A DNA stretch of 64,000 bases from Sipunculus nudus (lineage: Eukaryota; Annelida; Sipuncula; Golfingiida; Sipunculidae), in assembly GCA_026874595.1 (NCBI GenBank), contig CM049316.1, forward strand, positions 78,465,676 through 78,529,675. Direction: 5' to 3'. The notes below the pieces were generated by a model. That model ran no database searches. It was not told the DNA's origin and saw only the letters and a list, made by a program, of their open reading frames with translations. Shown here in pieces: positions 15,001 through 27,546 of the stretch (position 1 is the first letter of the stretch; the number at the start of each line of letters is the position of its first letter). Made by a program: the position numbers and the translations under genes.

Positions 15001-18000
15001 ATCTTACAAGGGTGAAAAGTACAGAGGTGATATGATGAGCGGGTACATTGTTATCTTACAAGGGGGAAAAGTACAGAGGTCTTTTGATGAGCGTGTACAT
15101 TGTTATCTTACGAGGGTGAAAAGTACAGAGGTGTTATGATGAGCGTGTATATTGTTATCTTACAATTGAGAAAAATATAGAGGTATTATGATGAGCGGGT
15201 ACATTGTTATCTTACAAGGGTGAAAAGTACAAAGGTCTTATGATGAGCGTGTACATTACTTTTTTACAAGGGTGAAAAGTACAGAGGTGATATGATGAGC
15301 ATGTACATTGCTATCTTAAAAGGGTGAAAAGTACAGAGGTGATATGATGATCGTGTACATTGTTATCTTACAAGGGTGAAAAGTACAGAGGTGTCATGAT
15401 GATCGTGTACATTGTTATCTTACAAGGGTGAAAAGTACAGAGGTGTTATGATGAGCGTGTACATTGTTATCTTACAAGTGTGAAAAGTACAGATGTGATA
15501 TGATAAGCGAGTACATTGTAATCTTACAAGTGTAAAAAGTACAGAGGTCTTATGATGAGCGTGTACATTGTTATCTTACAAAGGTAAAAAGTACAGAGGT
15601 GTTATGATGAGCGTGTACATTGCTATCTTACAAGGGTGAAAAGTACAAAGGTGTTATGATGAGCGTGCACATTGTTATCTTACAAAGGTGAAAAGTTCAG
15701 AGGTGATATGATGAGCGAGTACATTGTTATCTTACAAAGGTGAAAAGTACAGAGGTGTTATGATGAGCGTGTACATTGCTATCTTACAAGGGTGAAAAGT
15801 ACAAAGGTGTTATGATGAGCGTGTACATTGTTATCTTACAAGTGTGAAAAGTACAGATGTGATATGATAAGCGAGTACATTGTAATCTTACAAGTGTAAA
15901 AAGTACAGAGGTCTTATGATGAGCGTGTACATTGTTATCTTACAAAGGTGAAAAGTACAGAGGTGTTATGATGAGCGTGTACATTGTTATCTTACAAAGG
16001 TGAAAAGTACAGAGGTGATATGATGAGCGTGTACATTGTTATCTTACAAGGGTGAAAAGTACAGAGGTGTTATGATGAGCGTGCACATTGTTATCTTACA
16101 AAGGTGAAAAGTACAGAGGTGATATGATGAGCGTGTACATTGTTATCTTACAAGGGTGAAAAGTACAAAGGTCTTATGATGAGCGTGTACATTATTATCT
16201 TACAAGGGTGAAAAGTACAGAGGTGCTATGATGAGCGTGTACATTGTTATCTTACAAGGGGGAAAAGTACAGAGGTCTTTTGATGAGCGTGTACATTGTT
16301 ATCTTACGAGGGTGAAAAGTACAGAGGTGTTATGATGAGCGTGTATATTGTTATCTTACAATTGAGAAAAATATAGAGGTATTATGATGAGCGGGTACAT
16401 TGTTATCTTACAAGGGTGAAAAGTACAAAGGTCTTATGATGAGCGTGTACATTACTATTTTACAAGGGTGAAAAGTACAGAGGTGATATGATGAGCATGT
16501 ACATTGCTATCTTAAAAGGGTGAAAAGTACAGAGGTGATATGATGATCGTGTACATTGTTATCTTACAAGGGTGAAAAGTACAGAGGTGTCATGATGATC
16601 GTGTACATTGTTATCTTACAAGGGTGAAAAGTACAGAGGTGTTATGATGAGCGTGTACATTGTTATCTTACAAGTGTGAAAAGTACAGATGTGATATGAT
16701 AAGCGAGTACATTGTAATCTTACAAGTGTAAAAAGTACAGAGGTCTTATGATGAGCGTGTACATTGTTATCTTACAAAGGTAAAAAGTACAGAGGTGTTA
16801 TGATGAGCGTGTACATTGCTATCTTACAAGGGTGAAAAGTACAAAGGTGTTATGATGAGCGTGCACATTGTTATCTTACAAAGGTGAAAAGTTCAGAGGT
16901 GATATGATGAGCGAGTACATTGTTATCTTACAAAGGTGAAAAGTACAGAGGTGTTATGATGAGCGTGTACATTGCTATCTTACAAGGGTGAAAAGTACAA
17001 AGGTGTTATGATGAGCGTGTACATTGTTATCTTACAAGTGTGAAAAGTACAGATGTGATATGATAAGCGAGTACATTGTAATCTTACAAGTGTAAAAAGT
17101 ACAGAGGTCTTATGATGAGCGTGTACATTGTTATCTTACAAAGGTGAAAAGTACAGAGGTGTTATGATGAGCGTGTACATTGTTATCTTACAAAGGTGAA
17201 AAGTACAGAGGTGATATGATGAGCGTGTACATTGTTATCTTACAAGGGTGAAAAGTACAGAGGTGTTATGATGAGCGTGCACATTGTTATCTTACAAAGG
17301 TGAAAAGTACAGAGGTGATATGATGAGCGTGTACATTGTTATCTTACAAGGGTGAAAAGTACAAAGGTCTTATGATGAGCGTGTACATTACTATCTTACA
17401 AGGGTGAAAAGTACAGAGGTGTTATGATGAGCGTGTACATTGTTATCTTACAAGGGTGAAAAGTACAGAGGTGTCATGATAATCGTGTACATTGTTATCT
17501 TACAAGGGTGAAAAGTACAGAGGTGTTATGATGAGCGTGTACATTGTTATCTTACAAGTGTGAAAAGTACAGATGTGATATGATAAGCGAGTACATTGTA
17601 ATCTTACAAGTGTAAAAAGTACAGAGGTCTTATGATGAGCGTGTACATTGTTTTGTACTTTTGTACTTTTCACCCTTTTAAGATAGCAATGTACATGCTC
17701 ATCATATCACCTCTGTACTTTTCACCCTTGTAAAATAGTAATGTACACGCTCATCATAAGACCTTTGTACTTTTCACCCTTGTAAGATAACAATGTACCC
17801 GCTCATCATAATACCTCTATATTTTTCTCAATTGTAAGATAACAATATACACGCTCTTCATAACACCTCTGTACTTTTCACCCTCGTAAGATAACAATGT
17901 ACACGCTCATCAAAAGACCTCTGTACTTTTCCCCCTTGTAAGATAACAATGTACCCGCTCATCATATCACCTCTGTACTTTTCACCCTTGTAAGATAGCA

Positions 18001-21000
18001 ATGTACACGCTCATCATAACACCTCTGTACTTTTCACCTTTGTAAGATAACAATGTACTCGCTCATCATATCACCTCTGTACTTTTCTCACTTGTAAGAT
18101 AACAATGTACACGATCATCATGACACCTCTGTACTTTTCACCCTTGTAAGATAACAATGTACACGATCATCATATCACCTCTGTACTTTTCACCCTTTTA
18201 AGATAACACTGTACACGATCATCAAATCACCTCTGTACTTTTCACCCTTTTAAGATAGCAATGTACATGCTCATCATATCACCTCTGTGCTTTTCACCCT
18301 TGTAAGATAGTAATGTACACGCTCATCATAAGACCTTTGTACTTTTCACCCTTGTAAGATAACAATGTACACGCTCATCTTATCACCTCTGTACTTTTCA
18401 CCTTTGTAAGATAACAATGTGCACGCTCATCATAACACCTCTGTACTTTTCACCCTTGTAAGATAACAATGTACACGCTCATCATATCACCTCTGTACTT
18501 TTCACCCTTGCAAGATAACAATGTACACGCTCATCAAAAGACCTCTGTACCTTTCCCCCTTGTAAGATAACAATGTACCCGCTCATCATATCACCTCTGT
18601 ACTTTTCACCCTTGTAAGATAGCAATGTACACGCTCATCATAACACCTCTGTACTTTTCACCTTTGTAAGATAACAATGTACTCGCTCATCATATCACCT
18701 CTGAACTTTTCACCTTTGTAAGATAACAATGTGCACGCTCATCATAACACCTTTGTACTTTTCACCCTTGTAAGATAGCAATGTACACGCTCATCATAAC
18801 ACCTCTGTACTTTTCACCTTTGTAAGATAACAATGTACACGCTCATCATAAGACCTCTGTACTTTTTACACTTGTAAGATTACAATGTACTCGCTTATCA
18901 TATCACATCTGTACTTTTCACACTTGTAAGATAACAATGTACACGCTCATCATAACACCTCTGTACTTTTTACCCTTGTAAGATAACAATGTACACGATC
19001 ATCATGACACCTCTGTACTTTTCACCCTTGTAAGATAACAATGTACACGATCATCATATCACCTCTGTACTTTTCACCCTTTTAAGATAGCAATGTACAT
19101 GCTCATCATATCACCTCTGTACTTTTCACCCTTGTAAAATAGTAATGTACACGCTCATTAAAAGACCTCTGTACTTTCCCCCTTGTAAGATAACAATGTA
19201 CCCGCTCATCATATCACCTCTGTACTTTTCACCCTTGTAAGATAGCAATGTACACGCTCATCATAACACCTCTGTACTTTTCACCTTTATAAGATAACAA
19301 TGTACTCGCTCATCAAATCACCTCTGAACTTTTCACCTTTGTAAGATAACAATGTGCACGCTCATCATAACACCTTTGTACTTTTCACCCTTGTAAGATA
19401 GCAATGTACACGCTCATCATAACACCTCTGTACTTTTCACCTTTGTAAGAAAACAATGTACACGCTCATCATAAGACCTCTGTACTTTTCACCTTTGTAA
19501 GAAAACAATGTACACGCTCATCATAAGACCTCTGTACTTTTTACACTTGTAAGATTACAATGTACTCGCTTATCATATCACATCTGTACTTTTCACACTT
19601 GTAAGATAACAATGTACACGCTCATCATAACACCTCTGTACTTTTCACCCTTGTAAGATAACAATGTACACGATTATCATGACACCTCTGTACTTTTCAC
19701 CCTTGTAAGATAACAATGTACACGCTCATCATAACACCTCTGTACTTTTCACCCTTGTAAGATAGTAATGTACACGCTCATCATAAGACCTTTGTACTTT
19801 TCACCCTTGTAAGATAACAATGTACACGCTCATCATATCACCTCTGTACTTTTCACCTTTGTAAGATAACAATGTGCACGCTCATCATAACACCTCTGTA
19901 CTTTTCACCCTTGTAATATAACAATGTACACGCTCATCATATCACCTCTGTACTTTTCACCCTTGTAAGATAACAATGTACACGCTCATCATAACACCTC
20001 TGTACTTTTCACCCTTGTAAGATAACAATGTACACGCTCATCATAAGACCTCTGTACTTTTCACCTTTGTAAGAAAACAATGTACACGCTCATCATAAGA
20101 CCTCTGTACTTTTCACCTTTGTAAGATAACAATGTACTCGCTCATCATATCACCTCTGAACTTTTCACCTTTGTAAGATAACAATGTACACGCTCATCAT
20201 AAGACCTCTGTACTTTTCTCCTTTGTAAGAAAACAATGTACACGCTCATCATAACACCCCTGTACTTTTCACCCTTTTAAGATAACAATGTACACGCTCA
20301 TCATAAGACCTCTGTACTTTTCACCTTTGTAAGAAAACAATGTACACGCTCATCATATCACCTCTGTACTTTTCACCCTTGTAAGATAACAATGTACACG
20401 CTCATCATAAGACCTCTGTACTTTTCACCTTTGTAAGAAAACAATGTACACGCTCATCATATCACCTCTGTACTTTTCACCCTTGTAAGATAACAATGTA
20501 CACGCTCATCATAAGACCTCTGTACTTTTCACCTTTGTAAGAAAACAATGTACACGCTCATCATATCACCTCTGTACTTTTCACCCTTGTAAGATAACAA
20601 TGTACACGCTCATCATAAGACCTCTGTACTGTTTACACTTGTAAGATTACAATGTACTCGCTTATCATATCACATCTGTACTTTTCACATTTGTAAGATA
20701 ACAATGTACACGCTCATCATAACACCTCTGTTCTTTTCACCCTTGTAAGATAACAATGTACACGATCATCATGACACCTCTGTACTTTTCACCCTTGTAA
20801 GATAACAATGTACACGATCATCATATCACCTCTGTACTTTTCACCCTTTTAAGATTGCAATGTACATGCTCATCATATCACCTCTGTGCTTTTCACCCTT
20901 GTAAGATAGTAATGTACACGCTCATCATAAGACCTTTGTACTTTTCACCCTTGTAAGATAACAATGTACACGCTCATCATATCACCTCTGTACTTTTCAC

Positions 21001-23497
21001 CTTTGTAAGATAACAATGTACACGCTCATCATAACACCTCTGTACTTTTCACCCTTGTAAGATAACAATGTACACGCTCATCATATAACCTCTGTACTTT
21101 TCACCCTTGTAAGATAACAATGTACACGCTCATCAAAAGACCTCTGTACTTTTCCCCCTTGTAAGATAACAATGTACCCGCTCATCATATTACCTCTGTA
21201 CTTTTCACCCTTGTAAGATAGCAATGTACACGCTCATCATAAGACCTCTGTACTTTTCACCTTTGTAAGAAAACAATGTACACGCTCATCATATCACCTC
21301 TGTACTTTTCACCCTTGTAAGATAACAATGTACACGCTCATCATAAGACCTCTGTACTGTTTACACTTGTAAGATTACAATGTACTCGCTTATCATATCA
21401 CATCTGTACTTTTCACATTTGTAAGATAACAATGTACACGCTCATCATAACACCTCTGTTCTTTTCACCCTTGTAAGATATCAATGTACACGATCATCAT
21501 GACACCTCTGTACTTTTCACCCTTGTAAGATAACAATGTACACGATCATCATATCACCTCTGTACTTTTCACCCTTTTAAGATTGCAATGTACATGCTCA
21601 TCATATCACCTCTGTGCTTTTCACCCTTGTAAGATAGTAATGTACACGCTCATCATAAGACCTTTGTACTTTTCACCCTTGTAAGATAACAATGTACACG
21701 CTCATCATATCACCTCTGTACTTTTCACCTTTGTAAGATAACAATGTACACGCTCATCATAACACCTCTGTACTTTTCACCCTTGTAAGATAACAATGTA
21801 CACGCTCATCATATAACCTCTGTACTTTTCACCCTTGTAAGATAACAATGTACACGCTCATCAAAAGACCTCTGTACTTTTCCCCCTTGTAAGATAACAA
21901 TGTACCCGCTCATCATATCACCTCTGTACTTTTCACCCTTGTAAGATAGCAATGTACACGCTCATCATAACACCTCTGTACTTTTCACCTTTGTAAGATA
22001 ACAATGTACTCGCTCATCATATCACCTCTGAACTTTTCACCTTTGTAAGATAACAATGTGCACGCTCATCATAACACCTTTGTACTTTTCACCCTTGTAA
22101 GATAGCAATGTACACGCTCATCATAACACCTCTGTACTTTTAACCTTTGTAAGATAACAATGTACACGCTCATCATAAGACCTCTGTACTTTTTACACTT
22201 GTAAGATTACAATGTACTCGCTTATCATATCACATCTGTACTTTTCACACTTGTAAGATAACAATGTACACGCTCATCATAACACCTCTGTACTTTTCAC
22301 CCTTGTAAGATAACAATGTACACGATCATCATGACACCTCTGTACTTTTCACCCTTGTAAGATAACAATGTACACGATCATCATATCACCTCTCTACTTT
22401 TCACCCTTTTAAGATAGCAATGTACATGCTCATCATATCACCTCTGTACTTTTCACCCTTGTAAAATAGTAATGTACACGCTCATCATAAGACCTTTGTA
22501 CTTTTCACCCTTGTAAGATAACAATGTACACGCTCATCATAACACCTCTATATTTTTCACAATTGTAAGATAACAATATACACGCTCATCATAACACCTC
22601 TGTACTTTTCACCCTCGTAAGATAACAATGTACACGCTCATCATATCACCTCTATACTTTTCACCCTTGTAAGATAGCAATGTACACGCTCATCATATCA
22701 CCTATGTACTTTTCACCTTTGTAAGATTACAATGTAAACCCTCATAATACCACCTATGTACTTTTCACCTTTGTAAGATAGCAATTTACACGCTCATCAT
22801 AAGACCTCTGTACTTTTCTCACTTGTAAGATAACAATATACACGCTCATCATAAGACCTCTGTACTTTTCACCTTTGTAAGAAAACAATGTACACGCTCA
22901 TCATAAGACCTCTGTACTTTTCACCTTTGTAAGAAAACAATGTACACGCTCATCATAAGACCTCTGTACTTTTTACACTTGTAAGATTACAATGTACTCG
23001 CTTATCATATCACATCTGTACTTTTCACCCTTGTAAGATAACAATGTACCCGCTCATCATATCACCTATGTACTTTTCACCCTTGTAAGATAGCAATGTA
23101 CACGCTGATCATACCACCTCTGTACTTTTCACCCTTGTAAGATAGCAATGTACACGCTCATCATATCACCTATGTACTTTTCACCTTTGTAAGATAGCAA
23201 TGTACACGTTCATCATAAGACCTCTGTACTTTTCACCCTTGTAAGATAGCAATGTACACGCTCATCATAACACCTCTGTACTTTTTACTCTTGTAAGATT
23301 ACAATGTACACGCTCATCATAACACCTCTGTACTTTTCACCCTTGTAAGATAGCAATGTACACGTTCATCATAACACCTCTGTACTTTTCACCCTTGTAA
23401 GATTACAATGTACACGCTCATCATAACACCTTTGTACTTTTCACCCTCGTAAGATAACAATGTACACGCTCATCATATCACCTATGTACTTTTCATA
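1..23497. repeat. 52-bp tandem satellite array (about 450 monomers)
   Basis: The whole stretch is a head-to-tail array of a 52-bp monomer whose hallmarks are CTCTGTACTTTTCACC, TTGTAAGATAACAATGTACAC and GCTCATCAT. Monomers differ at a few recurrent sites (ACACTTG, CCCTTTTAAG, GATAGCAATG, GATCATCAT, CCACCTGCG), and these variants recur in the same order at multiples of 52. For example, the variant starting ATGACCTCTCTGTAC lies at 521, 10,920 and 12,116, which are 200 and 23 monomers apart apart from a single-base deletion near 7,930. The array stops in AT-rich unique DNA near 23,497, about 490 bases before the first visible exon of gene A. No open reading frame runs through it. It begins before the window starts, so its true length is unknown. 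Confidence 0.97.
13841..17652 (-). repeat. Inverted block inside the 52-bp satellite
   Basis: The monomer orientation flips abruptly at about 13,840/13,841 (CATATCACAT then GAGCGTGTAC) and flips back at about 17,652/17,653, where a short direct repeat TTGTACTTTTGTACTTTT sits at the joint. The block is about 73 monomers long. Its first ~90 bases are the exact reverse complement of about 17,663-17,752, just beyond the far junction. It carries the same 23-monomer (1,196-bp) higher-order spacing as the forward array: the variant CAATTGAG lies at 15,163 and 16,359. It is therefore an inverted copy of array DNA rather than unrelated sequence. Confidence 0.93.
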
Positions 23498-23986
23498 CGT
23501 TTTATATAACAATAATTTTATAATATAAAATATAATAATTTTAATAAATTTGTAACCTTACAGGCGGAACCTCGTCTAAGAGTCAATTAGTCCTTCTCTG
23601 TCAGCCTTCCATTACGGCTACACGCTACCTCAGCTGTTGTATTTAACCGGTTGTTATTGTTTTAAAAATAAAGAGTTAGAACATTATCGGCATCAGATAT
23701 ATGTGTATATACTTTAATGATATTGTTGCAGATGACAAGAATCGTCCTCCCTTGTCCAGGCTTGCGATAATAAAACGGTCACAAGATATCTTCTTTCTTG
23801 CTTAACTTGCACTTGAATTCTGACTTTCGTGCAGCACTTCTGCTATTGGTCCGTCTCTGTTGTCAAAACACCTTGCGATGATGCTCCATGACAGAACATA
23901 CCTTAGGCGGGGCCGTTTAAAAAAAAAAAGATCCCTACTACAATTTACACTCGTGGCAAATTAGGATATTTTCAATTCAATTTCAG
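23498..23986. other. AT-rich spacer between the satellite and gene A exon
   Basis: This stretch links the satellite to the first recognisable exon of gene A and ends in the acceptor TTCAATTTCAG. I searched it for counterparts of the four 5' exons of gene B (signal peptide, two short linkers and a 45-base exon). None was found in a frame and phase that would join the 23,987 exon. One acceptor-like stretch near 23,730 gives an open stretch of the wrong phase. Confidence 0.5.
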
Positions 23987-24121
23987 TGCTATGGGAATGC
24001 AGTAACGATGACAACCGCTGTATGTACCCAGTGGGGGCTGGCTGGAGGAGAACCAACGGGGCGGGGTATCCGGTCAACAGCTACAAACCCAGGAACGATG
24101 TTACGTACAATAACAGCTCCG
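23987..24121 (+). CDS. Gene A exon: first part of MAM domain
   Basis: The exon follows TTTCAG and ends before GTCAGT, with phase 2-in and 1-out. It reads LWECSNDDNRC then GWRRTNG and SYKPRNDVTYNNSS. This aligns with gene B's LWKC...WERTTG...[12 protein letters not shown] exon, which is three codons longer. It carries a possible N-glycosylation site (NSS at the splice). Confidence 0.85.
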
Positions 24122-27100
24122 GTCAGTACAGATACACAAAATACGTTCAGTCCCAAGTAATTATTCACAAGTAATTAACGCTTATGAAGCTAATTGGTGC
24201 TTGAGTCATGAATCCAAAGTATGGCTTTTATGGCACAATAATATGTTTTAAATCCGATCATAAAGGGGCGGATCCAGGATTTAGGAAAAAGAAAGGGGTC
24301 AAACCTATGAGGATAAATGATAAACCTAAAAAAATGTCTCCAGGTCAGTAAAAAGGGGGATCAGGCCCCGAATATTGGTCTGAAACCCTTAAAAAGTCAA
24401 GGCGGCTAAAATAAAAAAAAAGGGGGGGTGGGGTGGGAATCTGAACCCCCTCTGGATCCGCTTCTGTCGTAAAACTGATCTTGTCTACTTCAGTATAGCC
24501 ATATCCCTGAATAAACTTATAATATAAGCTTCATGTCAGTAACATTTCGGACATTTTACTAATACCCGCATCCCCTGAGTGCGGTCAAGTTATGTATTGT
24601 TATCCTTTAATTCTCAGGTAAGTACATGTTGGCCACAAAGTCTGACGGGGAAGCTCTGGTGACGGCCAGGATGGTCACGGAGACTATAAAGATCGTCAGC
24701 CATGGTCACGTGTGTGCTGAGTTCTGGTACCACCTAGACGCATCATCCAGTGGTCCAAAGTCACACCTGATGGTCGGGAAAACACAAAACAACAAGACTG
24801 GTCTCCTCTGGCAGTCCCATGGTATAAAGTATAAAGCGTTTTTTTATGTTGAAAATAGAAAAAATCTCAATAAATGTGTTTCTGGAAATGCTAGAAAGTG
24901 CAAAATACATAAACACAGGCATATATATATAAAAGATTTTGATAACATATTTTTGTTCGATATCTATATACAAAGCTTATAAACAAAGGTACAGTTAGAC
25001 AGACAGGGAAAAACCCAGACAGACGAACAGACGAACAGATCAATAGATTTAGAAATGAAAATGTAAAATGCATTAAACAAAAAAACTTTTAATGTATTTG
25101 TGAGAAGCGTGATGAAAAATTCTATGCAGTGTTCTTTCCGTGAGAAATGTCAGAAAAAGCTTGATCCATATCTTACAAAAGGATACGGCGTAGGTCGAGG
25201 AAGAAACTACGAAATATTGTAGGATATCCACAGACGGTTTAGACTTGATGACACCCTAACCTTAACCAAGAGCTACCGTACATACTACCAGGAAAATGTA
25301 CTGATGACGTAAAATTAAATAAAGTGAAAACCAAGGCTGCGGAGACCCATCTTGGGCGACACCCCGCTATTCAGGACGACAGACACTTTTTGTAAGCCCA
25401 ACAGTTAAAATCACCCCCGCTAAAGGACACACATACCGGTGTCAAGACAACTACGTTGTAAATGCAATGTCAAAAAGCTATGTCAATAAAGCAGAAGAGA
25501 TTTTCTCTTCATTTACCCTCAATTTTCTATTTTAATACGTTACATATCCTTATTAATCAAACAATTGCCCAGAAAGTCACGGCATTTGCAGGGTTTTCTT
25601 TATGCCAAGCTTTTTATGAAATAAAATTAGCATCCTCGTTTCGGGCGACATTATTCTCTGATAGGCCCGGGAGCGAGGTTGATACTTTTATTTGCGTTGC
25701 TAGGTGTTACACACATGGATGGTCCCAGAGCATGACCTCCCGCCAGGCAGGGGTTTGGTTTCCAAAAATAGCCGATCAAAGACGTAATTATGCACTTTGT
25801 TAGGATCTCCTCAGAATGCAAGTCACTTCTCAGAATGACGAACGCATAAATTCTGTTAGGTTTTGGAAGTGTCATCATTTCTTTGTAGTTTAGGACGTGT
25901 CAGTCAATTCTAATAAAGATTTTACAATACAGATGACCTGGCCCGTGACCCTCAAGTGAGCCAATCACCGATATGATAACGAGTCACATGGACCAATGAC
26001 AAGGGACGTACAATAAAATTTATTTGTCTTTATTAACTCTGCAAATGGCGAAGGATGTTAACATATTAAAGAAATAATGTCAGAAATAGTTTTATTTAAT
26101 ATATGATGCTGTTAAGATCCCGGTAAGAGAAGGTTATTAAGCATATTGACGGACTTATGGGAAAGCGTCTAAACAACTCACGGCTTATCTGCAAGTAAGT
26201 CCTGCCCGGTCCAATCTAAGAAATTTCCATGTATTCCCAACATAATAACGTTAACAATAATTAACATTAATTAATGATTATTTATGTTATAGCATAATAA
26301 ATAAAAAAATATAACAAAAACCTACTCATTACATTTATTCATTTGTGATATGGACGTGGAGAACCAATAGATATAGGAAATAGTTTTTCATGTACCTTTT
26401 TCCCCCGCGCTTGACTCTTGGACATGACCGCCTTGCCCAACCCCCTCTGTGGCGGACAACCCACAGTAACGGACAATTCATCCGGTCCCGTTAATGTGTC
26501 CGCTATAGAGGGCTTACATTGTTTTTTATTAACTGCGGCATCCTTGGCTTTCCCTTTGCATGGTGGCAAAGTATTCTGTTTTCCCCTTGGTTTGTCACTT
26601 AGTTGGTTTGCTTGTTAGCAATGTTACTCAAAAAGTTATGAATGGATTTGAGTTGGTGCGTTAGAGTAACGCCCAAGGAACAATCCATTTTAATGTGGAG
26701 GTAATCTGGATCACCTTTATTTTTCTTTACCATTGTGCAGTAAGCCGAGGGTCACAGCCATTCACCCTAAACAGGGACCATCTTTGTTCTCCTCTAGAGC
26801 TCCGACGGAGACCACGTTACATTGCAAATTTCGATTGGTATTCTGGTCGAGGTCTGTGTAGTCTCCAACTACTCATATATTTGACCATGTTTCTAACATT
26901 TGATCAAAAAGGAACAAATGTATGTCACTTCTATTAAGGTTCTGATCCTGAGACTTTGATTCAGTGTCCGGGATATAATGCGATCAGAGGCCATGATCGT
27001 CATCTTGAAGAAAACCTTTGGGGGAAGTTATAAAGTATTTTTACATGAAAACTATTTAATAAAATTTTCACTTTCGTGTTTCCTGTTTTATAAACGTGCG

Positions 27101-27124
27101 TTATCTTTCTCTCTCTCTCTCTCT

Positions 27125-27210
<86 letters not shown>

Positions 27211-27496
27211 GGAAAACTAGTACCCGGATGGAAAAAGCTACAATTAGGCATGGCGATCAGGACGGGAGCTCTGGAAATAGGATTCATGTTCATGTCAAAA
27301 GGTCAAGGTCATTCTTCAGCAGCTGTGGACGATGTACGTGTGGCAGCGGGTGTCTGTCCATCAGGTATGCCACATTAATGAAGATGACAGCTAAGTGTCT
27401 TAAGAAAATTTCAGCTTTAGTGTTATCTGTTTGTTAAATTATTCGTGCAATATCATAAATTTTTACGCCAGGAACATACACATGTCATTATAAATA

Positions 27497-27546
<50 letters not shown>

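Noticed and set aside
1-23497. CRISPR-like direct repeats
   Set aside because: The 52-bp units are contiguous, have no unique spacers and diverge along their whole length; this is satellite DNA in a eukaryotic context.
25462-25803. Hypothetical protein of about 113 residues in a gene A intron
   Set aside because: No recognisable domain, no supporting splice or promoter signals, and composition like the surrounding intron.
26978-27437. Open frames rich in Ser-Leu or Tyr-Ile
   Set aside because: They are translations of the (CT)n and (TA)n microsatellite; the real exon here is 27,212-27,364 in its own phase.
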